DNA of 64,000 bases from Amia ocellicauda (GCF_036373705.1 NC_089857.1:32098284-32162283), one strand, 5' to 3'; shown: positions 34,764-48,239, counted from the stretch's first letter. Program-made: numbers and translations. The notes: generated by a model not told the origin, from the sequence alone.

Positions 34764-35304
34764 TGTAACTGCCTCTCAGCTTTAGTTAAGTTTGTGACTA
34801 TTTTTTTGGTTCCTACCTAAAATTAATAGGATATCGTAGAGGCGGAACTAATTAGCGCCATCCTTGTGTTCCGCACGTAATTAAAGGGGGCACAACATCT
34901 AAAGTGTAGAGCTAAAACATAGCATCGCAAGAGCTCTCCGAGCTAAGTAAATATTAAGAATATAAAGATATCTAAATGTATATTATCCGAGTAAAGAAGA
35001 CAAGGAAGAAGGCTTTTGAGATTTAGCCCCTCCTAAGTAGGAAGCAGCCTACGAGGTATGTTTCTTTTGTATCCAGTTGTCTGTGATATATTTCATGTGC
35101 ATAGCTTGTGTTAACTAGTGTGTAACTATAACGGCACAAACTGTATTCAAGACATACATACATGCATTGTATTTATAATTTCCTTTTATTTTTTTTCTCT
35201 CTTTCAACCCAGTTCTCACGGGTTGACATGATATGTTGTTGAAATAAAACCCCGTTTTTTAACCAAGACCTCGTGCTTCGTGTTGACTACTGGAGGGAGC
35301 TACA
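34764..35304 (+). repeat. BEL/Pao 3' LTR (541 bp)
   Basis: Same length as the 5' LTR and identical to it on visual comparison of every line; followed by the target duplication TCTAC. Confidence 0.97.
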
Positions 35305-37562
35305 TCTACACACATTAAAACAGGGCTTTCTAATGTATAAATAGCTTTTACACATTGATGACCATTATGATATTGTAATTTTTGTTGTTATTATTATTAT
35401 TGATATTATTATCAATAATAATCATCATTATCATAATAATGAAAGCAGGGGCTCTTAACTAGTTATTAGCTAGAAATTCTGTCTACAGAGAACTCACAGA
35501 TGCAGAAAATATATAATTTCATAAAATGTAAACTAGAAGAAGACAATGTTAAACATTAAACTACTTTCATAGATATAGTGAAAGAAACTGCAGACGTGTT
35601 GTTTTTTAACTTTAAAAAAATGTCTGGCAAAGTAGTAGAAATCTATAAGACGGAATCCTCAGAGCTGCAGTTTTTCCATATTTCAATTTGAATTATTGAA
35701 TGTAGAGCTAATAAACTCTAAAAGACCCTAGTACTTGTACTTTTCACATTCACCTTTCTTGCATCTGGTTACATTCTATCACTGTGTGTCACTGACAATT
35801 TGATATTACTACGAGAATTAAGATAAATATATTTGTTATGTAATGTTTAACAGAGAGCACATTTACCCAGATAATCCATAGCTGGCATGCACACTTCAGG
35901 TGTGGCCTTCTTTGTCTGTATTATTTTAGAAGTGAAGCATTCTGTCGATTTGAACACACAGGCCATACATATATACATAACATATATATTAACATATGTA
36001 TGCAGATGGTTACATACCAGACTTGTTTCAAGAAATGTTAGGAAAATGTCATTCATGATTTTAGAAAACTCTGCTTGGAGGCCCAGTGAGGCATTGAGAT
36101 TCAATGGCTTGCAGAAAAGTACTTTTATAGTTACCCTGGCTATAAAAATACATCAATATAGAACTGGCACTCTGATCCATAAACATGCTGAAATCAGTAG
36201 ATGAAAGAAAAGAACATGGGAAATGTTATCATCTTGACTTTGGCTCAGGTTTTGTAGCTATTCTTTGTCTTGAAATGACATAATTGAATGCTTTTAAGTA
36301 AAAATAAAATTAATATTAGACACATCCAAACCCATTCCAGTCTCCTCAGTGAACTCATTATTCTAGGGGAAACAATCCCCTTTTAAAATTGTTGTAATGC
36401 ACTCTATGTAGGAGGCATATGCAATGAGAACGGTCATCTGCCAAATGGCAGATCAAACCAAGATCAATGGATGTCACAAAAGTCACAGTCATGAAATGAA
36501 AAGGGTCCCAACAACTCCACAGAACAATCACAACAAACACAGAACACAATTAATAGGTTTTTGACCAAAGTCATAATGTGATTTTGCTTTTTCCAAATAT
36601 CACTTTTAATTTAACTCTTTCCAACACAGCAGTAAAGTGTTTTTTGCTAGGGCGTCTATAACTGGGCACAGTAATCTAATGGAGTTATAAAACCGTGGTA
36701 GGTTTCACACTGTGTCAGACTTTGCTTTCTTCATTACATTTTTTAAATCAGAATTGATGAATTAACATGAAAACTGTCTTTTTGTTCACAGTGGCTTTCA
36801 AGTTCAAAATCACTGATTTAAAAATATGTTGCTACCTTTCAACTTTACATTTCACCACACCTTTTTTTTAATGTTAGCCCAGTATATTCTACAATTCCTA
36901 GAAGCATAACACAGCTGAGAATGAGGATAATGAAATGTGAAGTCCACTTACAGTACTGGTTTGATATCTGTGTTTACATCTTTAAACATATTTGGAATTC
37001 TGTCACGTTGACAAAGCAGGAAAATTGATGTTGGGTGCCACTGTGTCACTGATCTGTTTCTAGCTTCTTGTTTAGTACATTTTTTTCATGATTTGTCCTC
37101 CTTTTCGCCCTAGTCTGACATGTTAAATCCTTAGTCTTGCTATTTCCAGCACTAATGTGATTGAAAGGACATGATTGATCGTGGGTGCTTCAAGAGTGTG
37201 GTGTGACTCAGGCGTTCAGTAACATTCATGTGATATTAAACTGTATGCCATATCAAGAAGATTAACTTGTTTTTTATTATGACCTTATCTCTTCCCTATG
37301 CTAAAGCCTCAGCAAACAGCCCTTGTTAATTAAATGCTTCAAATTGAATGAATAAACGCTGACATTTATGAATTCTAATTTCACTGGTTACTTGTTTTCA
37401 ACTGAAAAAGGCAAACAGTGAAAAATAAACAGGGCTTAGTATAGAGAGTTTGAACAGGTGTAGGGGAGAAGTCTATACTGTAGTTTCTGCATGCCTCTGG
37501 AACTGTTGACCTCAAACAAACTGTTGTCATTTTTCCTGCCCGCTCAAGCTATTGTTTTAGGG
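35305..37562. other. Gene-free intergenic sequence
   Basis: AT-rich, with a small self-complementary ATT/AAT stretch near 35385-35440. No supported gene. Confidence 0.4.
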
Positions 37563-37881
37563 CAGTGGTGGGCAACCTGCGGCCCACGGGCTGCATGCGG
37601 CCCATAGTGCATCCACTTGCGGTCCACAACCACACCCCCAACCCCCCAAAATTAACAAACTTAAGAACAAAGTAGTATATTTATGACAAATGCTTATTTT
37701 GTATCAATGTGTTACTCCCTTAAGACATTGTTGACATGTATGTATTGCATTATATTGCTGTTTTTTAATTAAAATGTAGCATTTGTGGCTTGTTATTGTG
37801 TTGAACGGGGACGTGCGACCCAGGCAGTTTTTTGACACCTGGACTTGTGAACCACTGATCAATTTAGGCTGCCCACCACTG
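37563..37881. mobile_element. hAT-like MITE (319 bp) with 8-bp target duplication
   Basis: Starts CAGTGGTGGGCAACC and ends GGCTGCCCACCACTG, a terminal inverted repeat of about 15 bp with one mismatch. It is flanked by the direct repeat TTTTAGGG (37555-37562 and 37882-37889). An 8-bp duplication and CAGTGGT-type ends are typical of hAT transposons. Too short to encode a transposase. Confidence 0.9.
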
Positions 37882-37889
37882 TTTTAGGG

Positions 37890-39170
37890 TGACATGAAAT
37901 GTGCTACAGGTGATTTATTTACACTTTAAACCTGAGAGCCAGACCACTAAATCTAACATATCCACTTTGTACGTGTCTGCCAACATAACCGTTAACAACA
38001 CTGGGTAAATGCTTAATTGCTCCATGTACAAGGATGTGTTCATTAAAAGAAATGCAAGACCTGTGCAAATTACAATTTAGGATTTTTATAGTAGTCTAAT
38101 TTGTCTGATGAAACAAAGCAAATATCTGATCCAATGTGTATTATAACATGATGACATGTCACAAGGAGATTTAGGCATTCATTTTAAAAGGCATAGTGGT
38201 AGAAGGATTAGGTTTTGTGTTGACATGTTCAGTGTACTTCTGGTATGTAATAAATTGTGGATTCACATCAAACAAGAATTGTGACACTAAAAGGTACAAT
38301 ATTCACAAATAAGTGACCACTAACATTATTCATTCAGTATCTAATAGTGTTAAAGCAGTGAAGAAAATTAATAGAAGCCACTTGTTGATCATTCTTAAGA
38401 TTAAATGTAATTTGTTCAAGTGTTTTATTGCAATGGTTGTTTTTTTCCAGAACGAACACAAACAATAATTTGGGAATCTGGAGAAAACATTGTAGCGTCT
38501 CCGATCAAATCAGTAATGTAGCCTCCATGTGTAATTATGGATTGTTGTCTTCCCTGCACTTATCATGAAAAAGTACTGCCCCACCAAGACATGGTCTCTC
38601 AGGTTGACACCATAGGCAAACCCCAAAACACAACTATAAAATTGCATATCTGTAAATACAATATAAAGATATTTTTTATTTTTTATTTATTTATTATAAA
38701 ATCAAATTGATGTCTAATTATTCATTTCACAAAACATAATTCTTAAAAAAATAAAAATAAAATAAAATAAGTACAAATAATCAAATACATGATATAACAT
38801 TATTTAACAGCATGTAAAAAACATTGAGGTCAATGCCTATCCAGCAGCATTCATTTCAATTCAATAAATATTCTACAAATAATTGTGGAGTGGGCCATGG
38901 TCATTAAAAATCACAGTAGGCAGAAATATTAATACATTGTGTAGATTTGAGGGAAATGTGTGTGTATGTGCAGCACTTAGTTTCCATGTATATTTACAGT
39001 AAAAAAAAAAAAAAAATCTTCTGGGTAGCATCTAAAGTAGTTGCATACATAAGGTACAAACTGTTGTTTAAAAACAGGCTTTAAGTGCGGCAGTGCAAAA
39101 GATATGCATAGAATACATTTTTAGGTCTGCAATGAAGACTGTGGCCAGTGTAGTTAGCTGAGAGGCTGGT
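37890..39170. other. Intergenic and MCIDAS 3' flank
   Basis: No gene seen. TTTATT runs at about 38675-38697 supply AATAAA signals for minus-strand MCIDAS transcripts, roughly 480 nt past the stop. An A-run occupies about 39001-39017. Confidence 0.4.
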
Positions 39171-42100
39171 CTAACTTGGAACCCATCGGAACTTATAGTC
39201 CCCGCTTGGACTCCTTGTGGTGAATGCGTTTCCTTGGGGAAAAGCCACAGTTCTGATTGTACAATGGTCTCTAATGGATGTTTTGAAGCACATCCCTTCA
39301 TCCATGTCGCTGCTCTCTACAGCGATGGAGTTCCGTGTTGTACAGGTCTGTAATCCATTGAAGGCACCATACATGTTTATCTTTTCGGTTTCCTGACTGT
39401 AGTTGACATGTCCAGTCTCTTGCTGCAATTTAGGGTGCTTTGAGTCCCTGTGCAAAACGGCATTGCATTTGTCCGTGATGTCTTTCAGGATGTTATCCAC
39501 CTCAGTACAGTCTGGAATAGGCTCGTATAAATCCTCTAGCCGTCGTCTTTTAATGCCACTCTTCAGCTGGAATGGTTCTGCAGTGGGTTGATCTGTGCGA
39601 TTAGTCTGTGTCATCAGCTTCTACAGTAACAAGAAAGAGACCAGATTTAGCCACACAGTGTAACGTGCAGTTTCATTTTTGCAGATGCTCTATTGGAAGA
39701 ACATTACCCCCTACTGTACACTGTTGAAAATGCACATACAATCAAATCTCCCAGGGGTCAGTACTTTCAGACAACAACGAAGTGAATCATCTGGGGATGT
39801 CAGAAAACTGATTTAGGTTGCAATAAAAGTTAAGCAAGGTTTTGAAAGGTTCTATTGATCTTATTGTTGGCAGGCTCTAACTCTGAATTAATTCAATGTT
39901 TGCCAGGATAAAGGTGCATGTAACCAAGAGCTCAAATTGAATGTACATACATCAAGTACTGAGGCCAAATGTTTTGCTTGGTTTGCAAGTTCCTTCAGTT
40001 GGACGTTTCTTTCTTGCAGGGTTGCTATCTCCTCTTGCTTTCTGTTCAATGTGACATGGAGCTATAGAACATGAACATAAAAATCAAAAATATTACTCAT
40101 CACATACAATTGCACAGTCATATAGTTATGGGTGTATTATTAGAATAACAGATGAGCTAACTGTATAACAATAGTAATAATAATTTAAAAAGTGGCAAAA
40201 AGCAAACATAAACTGAACCCAGATGACATCAGCTAAATAAAATATTACAAACTAGAAACACACACTGGGCATCTTCTATAGCCAGTGAATTTAGTGCCTT
40301 TATTTATGACAACTTCAATTTATCTACAAAATATATTGGAATAATCAGTTTGAGTGGCAAGCATTACACAGTGGGATCTGTGCCTCTAACCTGATTGTTA
40401 GCTTCCAGGGCATCCCCTAGAGCCTTTTGATTGTGATCAGCCATGTCCTTCCAGTATTGCTCAGCCTGGGGAGACTGCTGTTCGTGGAGAGGGTGGAGAG
40501 GGGGGCTGTAAGACATACTCCTGAGCAGGCTGTGGTCCTGCAGTATGGGGATGGGTGACATGATACATGTCTCAAAGTCAGAAACCTCACAGTTGGACAG
40601 TTGCAGGCTAACTGCATCGAGGCAGGGCTGCATTAATGCTGGGTGATCTGTGGAGAAATAGAGCTGTCAGGAATGCATGCATAATCGTATCAATAATATA
40701 GTGCTTTTCTCCCCTGTAACTTAAAGAGTTGTGCAGTGGTGCAATTTGCAAGTATAAGGGATTTTTCCCAGGATGATTATTGTACATCATGGAAGTAAAA
40801 ATAATCTCACGCAATAAAATCTGAAGATATAAGCAGCGATTATATATGATATATAGATATAAGCAAGAAGAAGAAAACAATACGTAATGTTTTTAATTTA
40901 CTCACCGGCATTAAAATTTCCAACAGCATCCCCAAAATCTTGAAGGTCATAATCTCCATTTGATATCTGTATATTATTATTTTTTAAGAGAGAAGGAACA
41001 CATTTAGATATGTATGTAGTATGGTAGGCTATAGTGTATGCAAACATGTATAACTTCATATCCTATTTTGAAGTTTTAGTTACTAATTCATACCTGGAAT
41101 TCATATGCCCAAGATGGAAATTGTGCGTAATTGCAAGTCTGGATTGCCATGTTAATTGCTTCACCGTGCCTGGTTCACAAATAGTCGATATCCTATTTGA
41201 ATGTGAGTGCGACTTGAAGCTGAAGTCTGTGATAGTCGACTGTTTAGATTTGCATTTAAATACAGACACCTGAGGTCCGGTGCGCAGTTGACACGCGTTG
41301 TTCAAACTGGCACTCGCCAGACTGCATTGCCTCTATACATCAGCACTCCTGTTATCCTATAGGCTCCCCACACACACCAACCACAGCGCCAGTCGTGCGC
41401 ATTCCGATACAGGACAATGCAAACATGGACAGATTAACCTGAGCACCTCTACTGTTGATTCTTGGGCACCGGCGAGCACCACACCCTGCGTTACTGAATC
41501 AGGCAAACTGTTTTATTGTATTTCCTTTCCACATTGACAGTAACGTATGTTTTCGTGCAGGATCATTTATCTGACTATGCAACCATAACCAAAACTAGTG
41601 CTCAAACATTGCGCCCTGATATCTTACTTTAGGGGTAGGAATACAGTCTACGTGTGGGTTTAGGGTTTATGTGACCCACATCAGAAATCAGTGGAAGTGC
41701 ATGAGGCTTTCAGATGTTATTCCTGTGGGGTGCATGCATTCATTCGTTAAGAATTGGTGTGCATTGTGGTAAAGCGTTACTGCATAAAAACAATATTCAT
41801 TCATTCATTCATTCAATCGTCTGCATATGCTTTGTATATGCAAATGTCATATGAATATCTGTTTTCTGGTCCAAATCTGAAAATGTGCTAACACTTAAAA
41901 TGGGTAATCTCGCGTAAAGAACTTTGTAAAACATGCATACCTCAAAACTGCTACAATGTATCTGTATTTACCTTGCACAGTGATAGTAATTATCGCAAGC
42001 ACCTATAGCCTAAAAATACAAATAAATCTTTCATGTATTCTCCCTCAAACAAATGGTCTGAGAAGAAGATTCAATTCGTGGATGCGCAGACTGTCCACGC

Positions 42101-42394
42101 ATGCTCTCGGTGTTGCGTTACGCACCGCTGAGCGCCGCTTGCAGTGCAGCTCCAGCTCTGGTTAGTAACAGGTTGTCCGTTTCCAAAACACGTGGAGATA
42201 AGGCGATTTAAAGGGCCTTTGCTGCAACTGTAGCCGCTATTGTTTGCTGAACCTCCTCCTTCTCCCTCCCATGCTATGTGTTCTTTAGTCAGCTGTATGT
42301 TGGTTGCTGTTTATTTAACTTAATTTCTGCTGCTAATTCGTTAACTTCACGCTTTGTTGTAAAATGTCAGATTTGTATGCATATGTGAAATAAC

Positions 42395-42431
<37 letters not shown>

Positions 42432-43100
42432 CGTATTTGACAAAAGTGTTATATTCATTTAGGTTATAGGCTGCTTCCATGTGCAAATGACAGTTGTATT
42501 TTTATACAGGTGTATTTAAACTTCTTAAAACAGTGGTTCCCAAAGCGGTCCTGGAGCCCCCCGCCTGCTGGTTTTCGTTTAAACGGAGCTCTTAATTACT
42601 TAATTGAATTCCCAATTGCTCTGTTAGTCCAATTAATGGTTCAATTAAGGAATTCAAAATAAGATAAACGGGGTGTGAAATGGTTTTCCAAAATCGCTTA
42701 AACAAGCTTCTGATTTCTCTTTTTAAGTGTATGAGTTTCATACTAATTATCTGTAGTCTGATATTCGACGTGAGGTTATAAATACCTGCTGCTGGATAGA
42801 ATTGCTCTCCCGCTGCAAAACAGATGCGCATTCTTCCAGGTCTTGCCATGCAATCGTTGCAAATGCTACAAGAACAAACAAGCCACACGATTAAAATAAT
42901 GAATGATCAATCACACATATGTGTGTCAAACTTAACTTGTTTAAATTAAACGTGTAGAGGCGATTAAAATTAATGGACAGAAAGAATAACGGATACCTTC
43001 ATCTACGATATTTGATGGCTCCTCAGTGTAAATGGAAAGTGCAGGATTGGTGGTCGAGTTTTTTGCATGTTCCTGTAAATGCAAGAAATTTGGATTAGGG

Positions 43101-43147
<47 letters not shown>

Positions 43148-43282
43148 AAGTATACCCGTAGAAATAGCCTACTGTACCTTTCTATGGTCATCTTTGGGTT
43201 GTTTTCGGTCTCGAAAACGAGAAGACAAATCCACCAACCTGTTTGGGCAAAGTCTCCCAAATGCTTTCCTCTCATTTTGCAT
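39171..43282 (-). CDS. MCIDAS: Multicilin (MCIDAS), complete, 7 exons
   Basis: Geminin-family nuclear coiled-coil protein that joins E2F4/5 and DP1 to switch on the multiciliated-cell programme. Coding exons in transcription order: 43282-43178, 43072-42997, 42865-42786, 40966-40906, 40647-40391, 40061-39951, 39620-39171. All have GT-AG borders and matching phases, total 379 aa (human 385). The N-terminus keeps MQ, then [10 protein letters not shown]. Exons 3-4 carry the [13 protein letters not shown] and [12 protein letters not shown] segments. The geminin-like coiled coil spans about residues 169-232 ([39 protein letters not shown]). The C-terminal TIRT domain ends [26 protein letters not shown] lies directly upstream on the same strand. 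An AT repeat (43101-43144) sits in intron 1. Confidence 0.96.
40967..42785 (-). other. MCIDAS intron 3, with CpG-rich patches and a repeat
   Basis: Largest MCIDAS intron. Patches richer in CpG at about 41270-41480 and 42080-42260 stand out in an AT-rich intron and may be regulatory. A TG/TA repeat lies at about 42396-42432. A dispersed-repeat-like segment (about 42530-42660) begins GTGGTTCCCAAAGCGGTCCT; I recognise its texture from fish genomes but cannot name it. Confidence 0.4.
43101..43144. repeat. AT dinucleotide microsatellite in MCIDAS intron 1
   Basis: About 22 perfect TA units, 29 bp upstream of the exon 2 acceptor. Confidence 0.95.
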
Positions 43283-43529
43283 TTTAGTATAAGAGGTATT
43301 TCAGCAGTCTTTGAAATACTCTTCAGAATTGAAATGCATCAACATACACATGGCACTTTGGCATATATATTGCCCTTATACTTCGTAGTAAAAATGCCGT
43401 TATGTGTTCATTTTCTTTATCCAATCCCTGTGCTTGGTGACAAGTCTCCAAGGTAGACAGGCGTCCCTGGAGATGCTGCAGGTTGTGGAAAGTAAAAGTT
43501 TTTTTTTTTTTTCCCTCTCTCAATACAAT

Positions 43530-43700
43530 AGACTGAGCGCCAGAGGTGGCGCCTTCAGTGAAGCAGACTGTGCGCAGCAGAGGCGCTAAATGTCCAATAA
43601 GCCTCACTGTCCGCTGGGGACCACAGGACACAGCTCTGAGGTTTAGCCCCAGTGCAACCATATTTGCGCTCTTTTGATGAATGTGGCGCCAGTTAACGGC
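43530..43700 (-). promoter_or_regulatory. Putative MCIDAS promoter region
   Basis: CpG-bearing sequence 250-420 bp upstream of the MCIDAS ATG with two GTGGCGCC cores (about 43553 and 43682; E2F-like), TTTGCGC (about 43662) and CCAAT (about 43593). No TATA box is evident. Function is inferred from position and motifs. Confidence 0.4.
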
Positions 43701-45854
43701 TTGATTCATTATAACTGAAATGTATATGTATAGTCTACTACCAATAACTATTATGGATTATTATGTTGTTATTGTTGTTAATGATGATGATGATGATTAT
43801 TATTTCAATGAATATCGTATAATGCCTATATTAGCATATGTACTGTATGGACAAAGCATTGGGGTCATCTGGAAATCTGACTTAAGTGTTTTACTGCACA
43901 CAGCGCAATCAACCGGTGTTACACATCTTGCAGAGTATTGTCTTTTCATCTGATATATGGTTCAAATTGTTCCCAGCACACTCATATCCTTACATGGTGT
44001 TTATCTCATATAGACTTGAGATCCGCAGCCATGTGAGTGCTGGCTATTTCTTAATTACATTTTTATTCATTTATTTGACCGATACCTTTATCCACAGAAA
44101 TCACAAAAACTGAAGAATATTAGAAACGTACAAGGAACTGTAAAATGTTACACAGTGTTCAGAGGTTTAATAACAAACAACCAATAAAATAGTTGCATTG
44201 TGAAGCCAAATACAGGATACAGCTAAAATAACAATTGTGATGCAGTACTGAAATGTGCTTGTATAGTGTAGGTGTAGAGTTCAGAATGCATCAGGCGTTC
44301 TTCAGAAATTATCTTCCCACAGTGGGTAGTGTGAAGTCAGACATTACTGGTGATGAGAGATTATAGGTTCCAAAGCAGAGAGACAGACCATGGGATCTGC
44401 AGGAGGGGTTGGAAGGTGTCAGAGATAGTACAGTACAGATGGGTCTAAGCAACCAGTATGAAGAATTAAGTATGGGAATTAAATGGCAAGCAGAAAACAA
44501 GTGGGGAGGATGAGGAGGAGGAAAGGGCAGATTGATGAGACAGTGGTAGGCAATGCATTGAATGATACAAAGTTACTTTGGGTAGAACTACTTGTCTGAG
44601 GGGTTTTGAAGACTGTGCATGTCATAAGTCTATATGACCAGCAGGGGACTCTATTACAGCTTAATTGTGCAATTCAAGTTGTGTGTGTGTGTGCGTGTGT
44701 TTGTGTGCACTTTCTTTATAGAGTGTTTGAAGGGTAATGCTGGAGTTAGGTTCCTTATATGTTGTGTCCTTCCTCACTTGTCATTCATTCCTGCCCTACA
44801 CTTCTTGATGTGTCACGTATACAAATAAGAACAAATAGAGTATATTGTTTTCCTTTCAATCATGTCTGTAGCGCACTGTCTTAGAGGGGAATACACAGTC
44901 CATTTAAAAATGTTATAGTTTCATAGTTTTGGGTTTACATTCTGTTTAGAAATGAATGGAAGTCAATGTGAATCAAGAGGAATCCAGAAACACTATGTCA
45001 ATGTATAGATAACTTTAAATTAGAAATATAGAAACCTGTAAATAGCTGCTGACTTGATTAAGCATCAACTAAACATTAAGAGTCAACTAACATAATTCAG
45101 CAGTCAACTGGGAAGAAAACCAGATGACACATTGACTCTCCAGGACCAAGGTTGGCGATGCATTGTGCAGAGACGTATTCCTTAGGAAAAATATTTTCCT
45201 TTACTTTTAAAATAAGTGTGAATGTTTTGATGTGGGAATGTGATTCTAAATGTGTGTCAGTGTGACTCAACTCTGTCATCATCTCCTTTTGTCTACACAG
45301 TGTAAGTTTGTATACCAAGTACTGTCAACTAATAGATTTAATTATAAGTTTGGGCTAGGTAGCAAATTGAATGGAAGCAGATAAACACACACAGATGTCT
45401 TCATTCCAATGGCAAGACTGGTACCTATCTGCAAACATGAGCCATAATAATAATACAAAAGCAAGAATGAGGATATGCAATTGTCTGTTTATTGAAGAGC
45501 ACTATAAATATATAAAGTGTAAATTCTTTACTATTAGTGTACAACAGTGCATAATTATGAATGAAATATTATAAATAAATACAAATGTTGACACATAAGC
45601 ACACATATTGCAAATATCTGAAGTGTGTATATGCTCAACACTGATTGACAGTTGTTCTCCTTCATTCAAAAGATATCTGACCTACCAAAAAGACAACATC
45701 ATAAATTACATTTATTTACATAAATAAAACAAAAACAACAACAATAATAAAAAAAATCGATTGAAATGAAAAGAGGGGACTTTAATGTTTCTGTAACATT
45801 TTTGAAAATGTGCATAATTCTATGATATGAATATAACTTTAAAGTGCAGCTGCT
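43701..45854. other. MCIDAS-CCNO intergenic and CCNO 3' flank
   Basis: No gene. A segment near 44060-44110 (TTTGACCGATACCTTTATCC) resembles a repeat motif seen widely in fish genomes. TTTATT at 45711-45716 gives a minus-strand AATAAA about 140 nt past the CCNO stop. Confidence 0.4.
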
Positions 45855-46985
45855 TTACAGTTCAGCCATGGACAGTAACACTTCTTCATTCAGGGAGACC
45901 AGAAGCCTCAGGTTTTCAATGCAGTCCATGGTGAGGCTGAGGGGATAACCATCTTGTTCCAAGTCTATTGTGCATTGCAGACCCAGCATGTGGTCGGCCA
46001 GAGTAATTGAGCAGATTGCCACAAGGGAAGGAGGGTACCTGTTGAATGCATAATCTGCCAGACTGAGTTCTGCAATTTTTCTGGCCAGATTTTTACATTT
46101 TCCAGTGCCTGATGTGCATTGGCTAAACACGTCTCCTCTTTCTAATCTCTGATTGGTGAAATGTTCGAGGAAGAAGGCAGTAGTGGGAGCTGCCAAGCTG
46201 AAGTTCAGTCTGATCAGGATAATGCACTCCAGATTGCACATCTGATCTTTTGTAAAGGCATCACAGCACAAGGCAAGAAGCTGCTTTATACGTGGTGGGC
46301 ACACCTCCACCTGCAAAGCAATAAAAAAGTACAGTTAAAACAACTGGCTTCCCACTGGATATTATTATAATAACTAGCAGTAACAGTCACTGTGTATTAT
46401 TGTGTATTACTATAAAATCTACAAATTCTCTAGAATCTCAAGAAGAAGTGTAGGAGATTATCTTATTAAATGCTTTGTTAATTTCATATGATTTTCTTAA
46501 TAATGATTTGTAGTGCCTGTTTCACCATAGCTAACTATCAATATGTATTATTTGATTGATTGATTTGTCTATCCATCTTTATTCATTATATATTGGGTCA
46601 TATGCCACAACTTCCCTTTTTTAATGTGTATATTGGTTAATGTAACATTAATATTATGAATACATCAACTTTTAAATATAAAATCCACAAATGAGCCTCT
46701 CAGGCTACATCCAACCCATTTTGTTTTGTTTTCAAGTTTCCCTCACTTATGGACACTTACATGTTTGCAAGCGAGCAGAAGGGAGGTGACTCCGACCAGC
46801 TGGAAGCAGTCTGAGGCCACAGGTGTGGTGGCGAGAAAGCGGTCCATGATGTTGACTGCAAGACAGCAGGACTCAAAAGACAGATTGAAATGTCTGTGGA
46901 CAGGGATCAGCCAGCTGACCAGCTTGCATCGAGCTTCTGCAGTTACCTGGAAGGAACAATTAGGGAATCAGTTTGTTTGTTTGTT

Positions 46986-47050
<65 letters not shown>

Positions 47051-47521
47051 GTAGCACTCTGTGTGTTTTCTATTTGAAACAAATGCACTTACTTGGGATT
47101 GTAATGATAAGCAGTTGACTGGGTGGAACCTCTGCTCGTTGTTTTTTTGGATACAGTAACAGGTCTCTCCGTATTCCTTGAAAGTCTGCCAGTCCAATAT
47201 CCACTGATGGGAAGTCTGTGCTTCTGCAAGCCCATGGCTGTGACAGGCCGAGTCTGAAGAGGGGCTCGGCCCAGGGGTTAACAGCCCCTCCTGAAACCCA
47301 GAGTCGTTAAGCACGGACTCGATCCTCTGCTTTCTGAGCCGCGCGTATCTGTGCCTCTTCACCGGCGCTCGGATGATGGCAGGACTGACCACCGCAGCTT
47401 CACTCCTGTCCTCGGGTGTGATGTCCTCTTTTCCAGGAGACACATCCCGTCTTCTGCTTCTTTTACACGGACTCAACTTCTTCGTTACCGCATCACCGTC
47501 CAAGAAACTGAACGCGACCAT
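45855..47521 (-). CDS. CCNO: Cyclin O (CCNO), complete, 3 exons
   Basis: Cyclin required for deuterosome-mediated centriole amplification in multiciliated cells; loss causes reduced cilia number in humans. Exons 47521-47093, 46946-46761 and 46310-45855, all phase 0 with GT-AG borders, give 356 aa (human 350). The N-terminus is basic and low-complexity ([14 protein letters not shown]). The first cyclin box spans about residues 105-205 ([35 protein letters not shown]). The second starts [19 protein letters not shown] and continues [40 protein letters not shown]. The MCIDAS-CCNO order and strand match tetrapods. An AAT microsatellite (46987-47051) lies just past the exon 1 donor and creates false open frames. 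Confidence 0.97.
46987..47051. repeat. AAT microsatellite in CCNO intron 1
   Basis: About 21 perfect AAT units. Confidence 0.95.
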
Positions 47522-47690
47522 TGTGCTTTTGCGAGAGAGCCAGGACTAACAGTGATGCGCTCAGCTGTGATACCGAAAGCAAGCAGCACATGCGTTTATT
47601 TAGCACCGCAGGCGCACTTCTCATTGGTGGCTGGCGGTGGAGATTTCCCAGTGTGACGTAGGTGGGGGGGCTTTTCCCGGGTTAGCCAGC
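47522..47690 (-). promoter_or_regulatory. Putative CCNO promoter
   Basis: CpG-bearing sequence immediately upstream of the CCNO ATG, with an ATTGG (inverted CCAAT, about 47621) and a TGACGTAG CRE-like half site (about 47654). Inferred. Confidence 0.45.
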
Positions 47691-48239
47691 GCTCCTTGCC
47701 TCTCTTTTCAGATCACGCCTCTGGAGGTTGCCAGAGCTACACAAAAGGGGGTCCTTCTGCTGGTATACCCAATCCTCTGCGAAATACTGGTTGTAAATAG
47801 TAAAAGTCTCCACGCTTTTGTGTAAACCCATTTGAATTTGGAGTTTTGAACTGACATTCAAAAGATTACACACCCAATATCTTATTTTAGTTATTTAAAT
47901 GAATATTTTATTTGTTTTGCGATGGTCAACAAAGTCTGAAATATATTTTATAAATAATTGTAGTTTAAGAAATGTGTATCAACCTAATCACATAATAACA
48001 TGTTCTGGCACTACTGCAGGGTAGATATCGTCCTTACAACCATAGTTTACACAGATTATATGTTATAGCTCAATATTAATACTAGCCTTTATAAGCATAC
48101 AAAGAGGTGAATAGTGCTGATGCTACTACAACCGAAAAAAGTGTTCCTTTATTATTATTATTTGGCGTAGTAGGTTTGGTAGTCTATTATTGATTGAACG
48201 CATTAAAGTAAAATAGTTCCGTGAGTTCAGAGAAACGTC

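Larger units (their letters stand above)
27203..35304 (+). mobile_element. Complete BEL/Pao LTR retrotransposon
   Basis: Full-length 8.1-kb element: 5' LTR 27203-27743, leader 27744-28525, one long ORF 28526-34609, 3' LTR 34764-35304. It is flanked by a 5-bp target duplication TCTAC (27198-27202 and 35305-35309). Line-by-line reading finds no difference between the LTRs, and the ORF is uninterrupted, so the insertion looks recent and possibly competent. A purine-rich stretch (GGTGGGAG) precedes the 3' LTR. No envelope ORF was found. Confidence 0.97.

Noticed and set aside
46726..47118. Plus-strand frame with an Ile run over CCNO
   Set aside because: Antisense shadow of CCNO exon 2 plus the AAT microsatellite.
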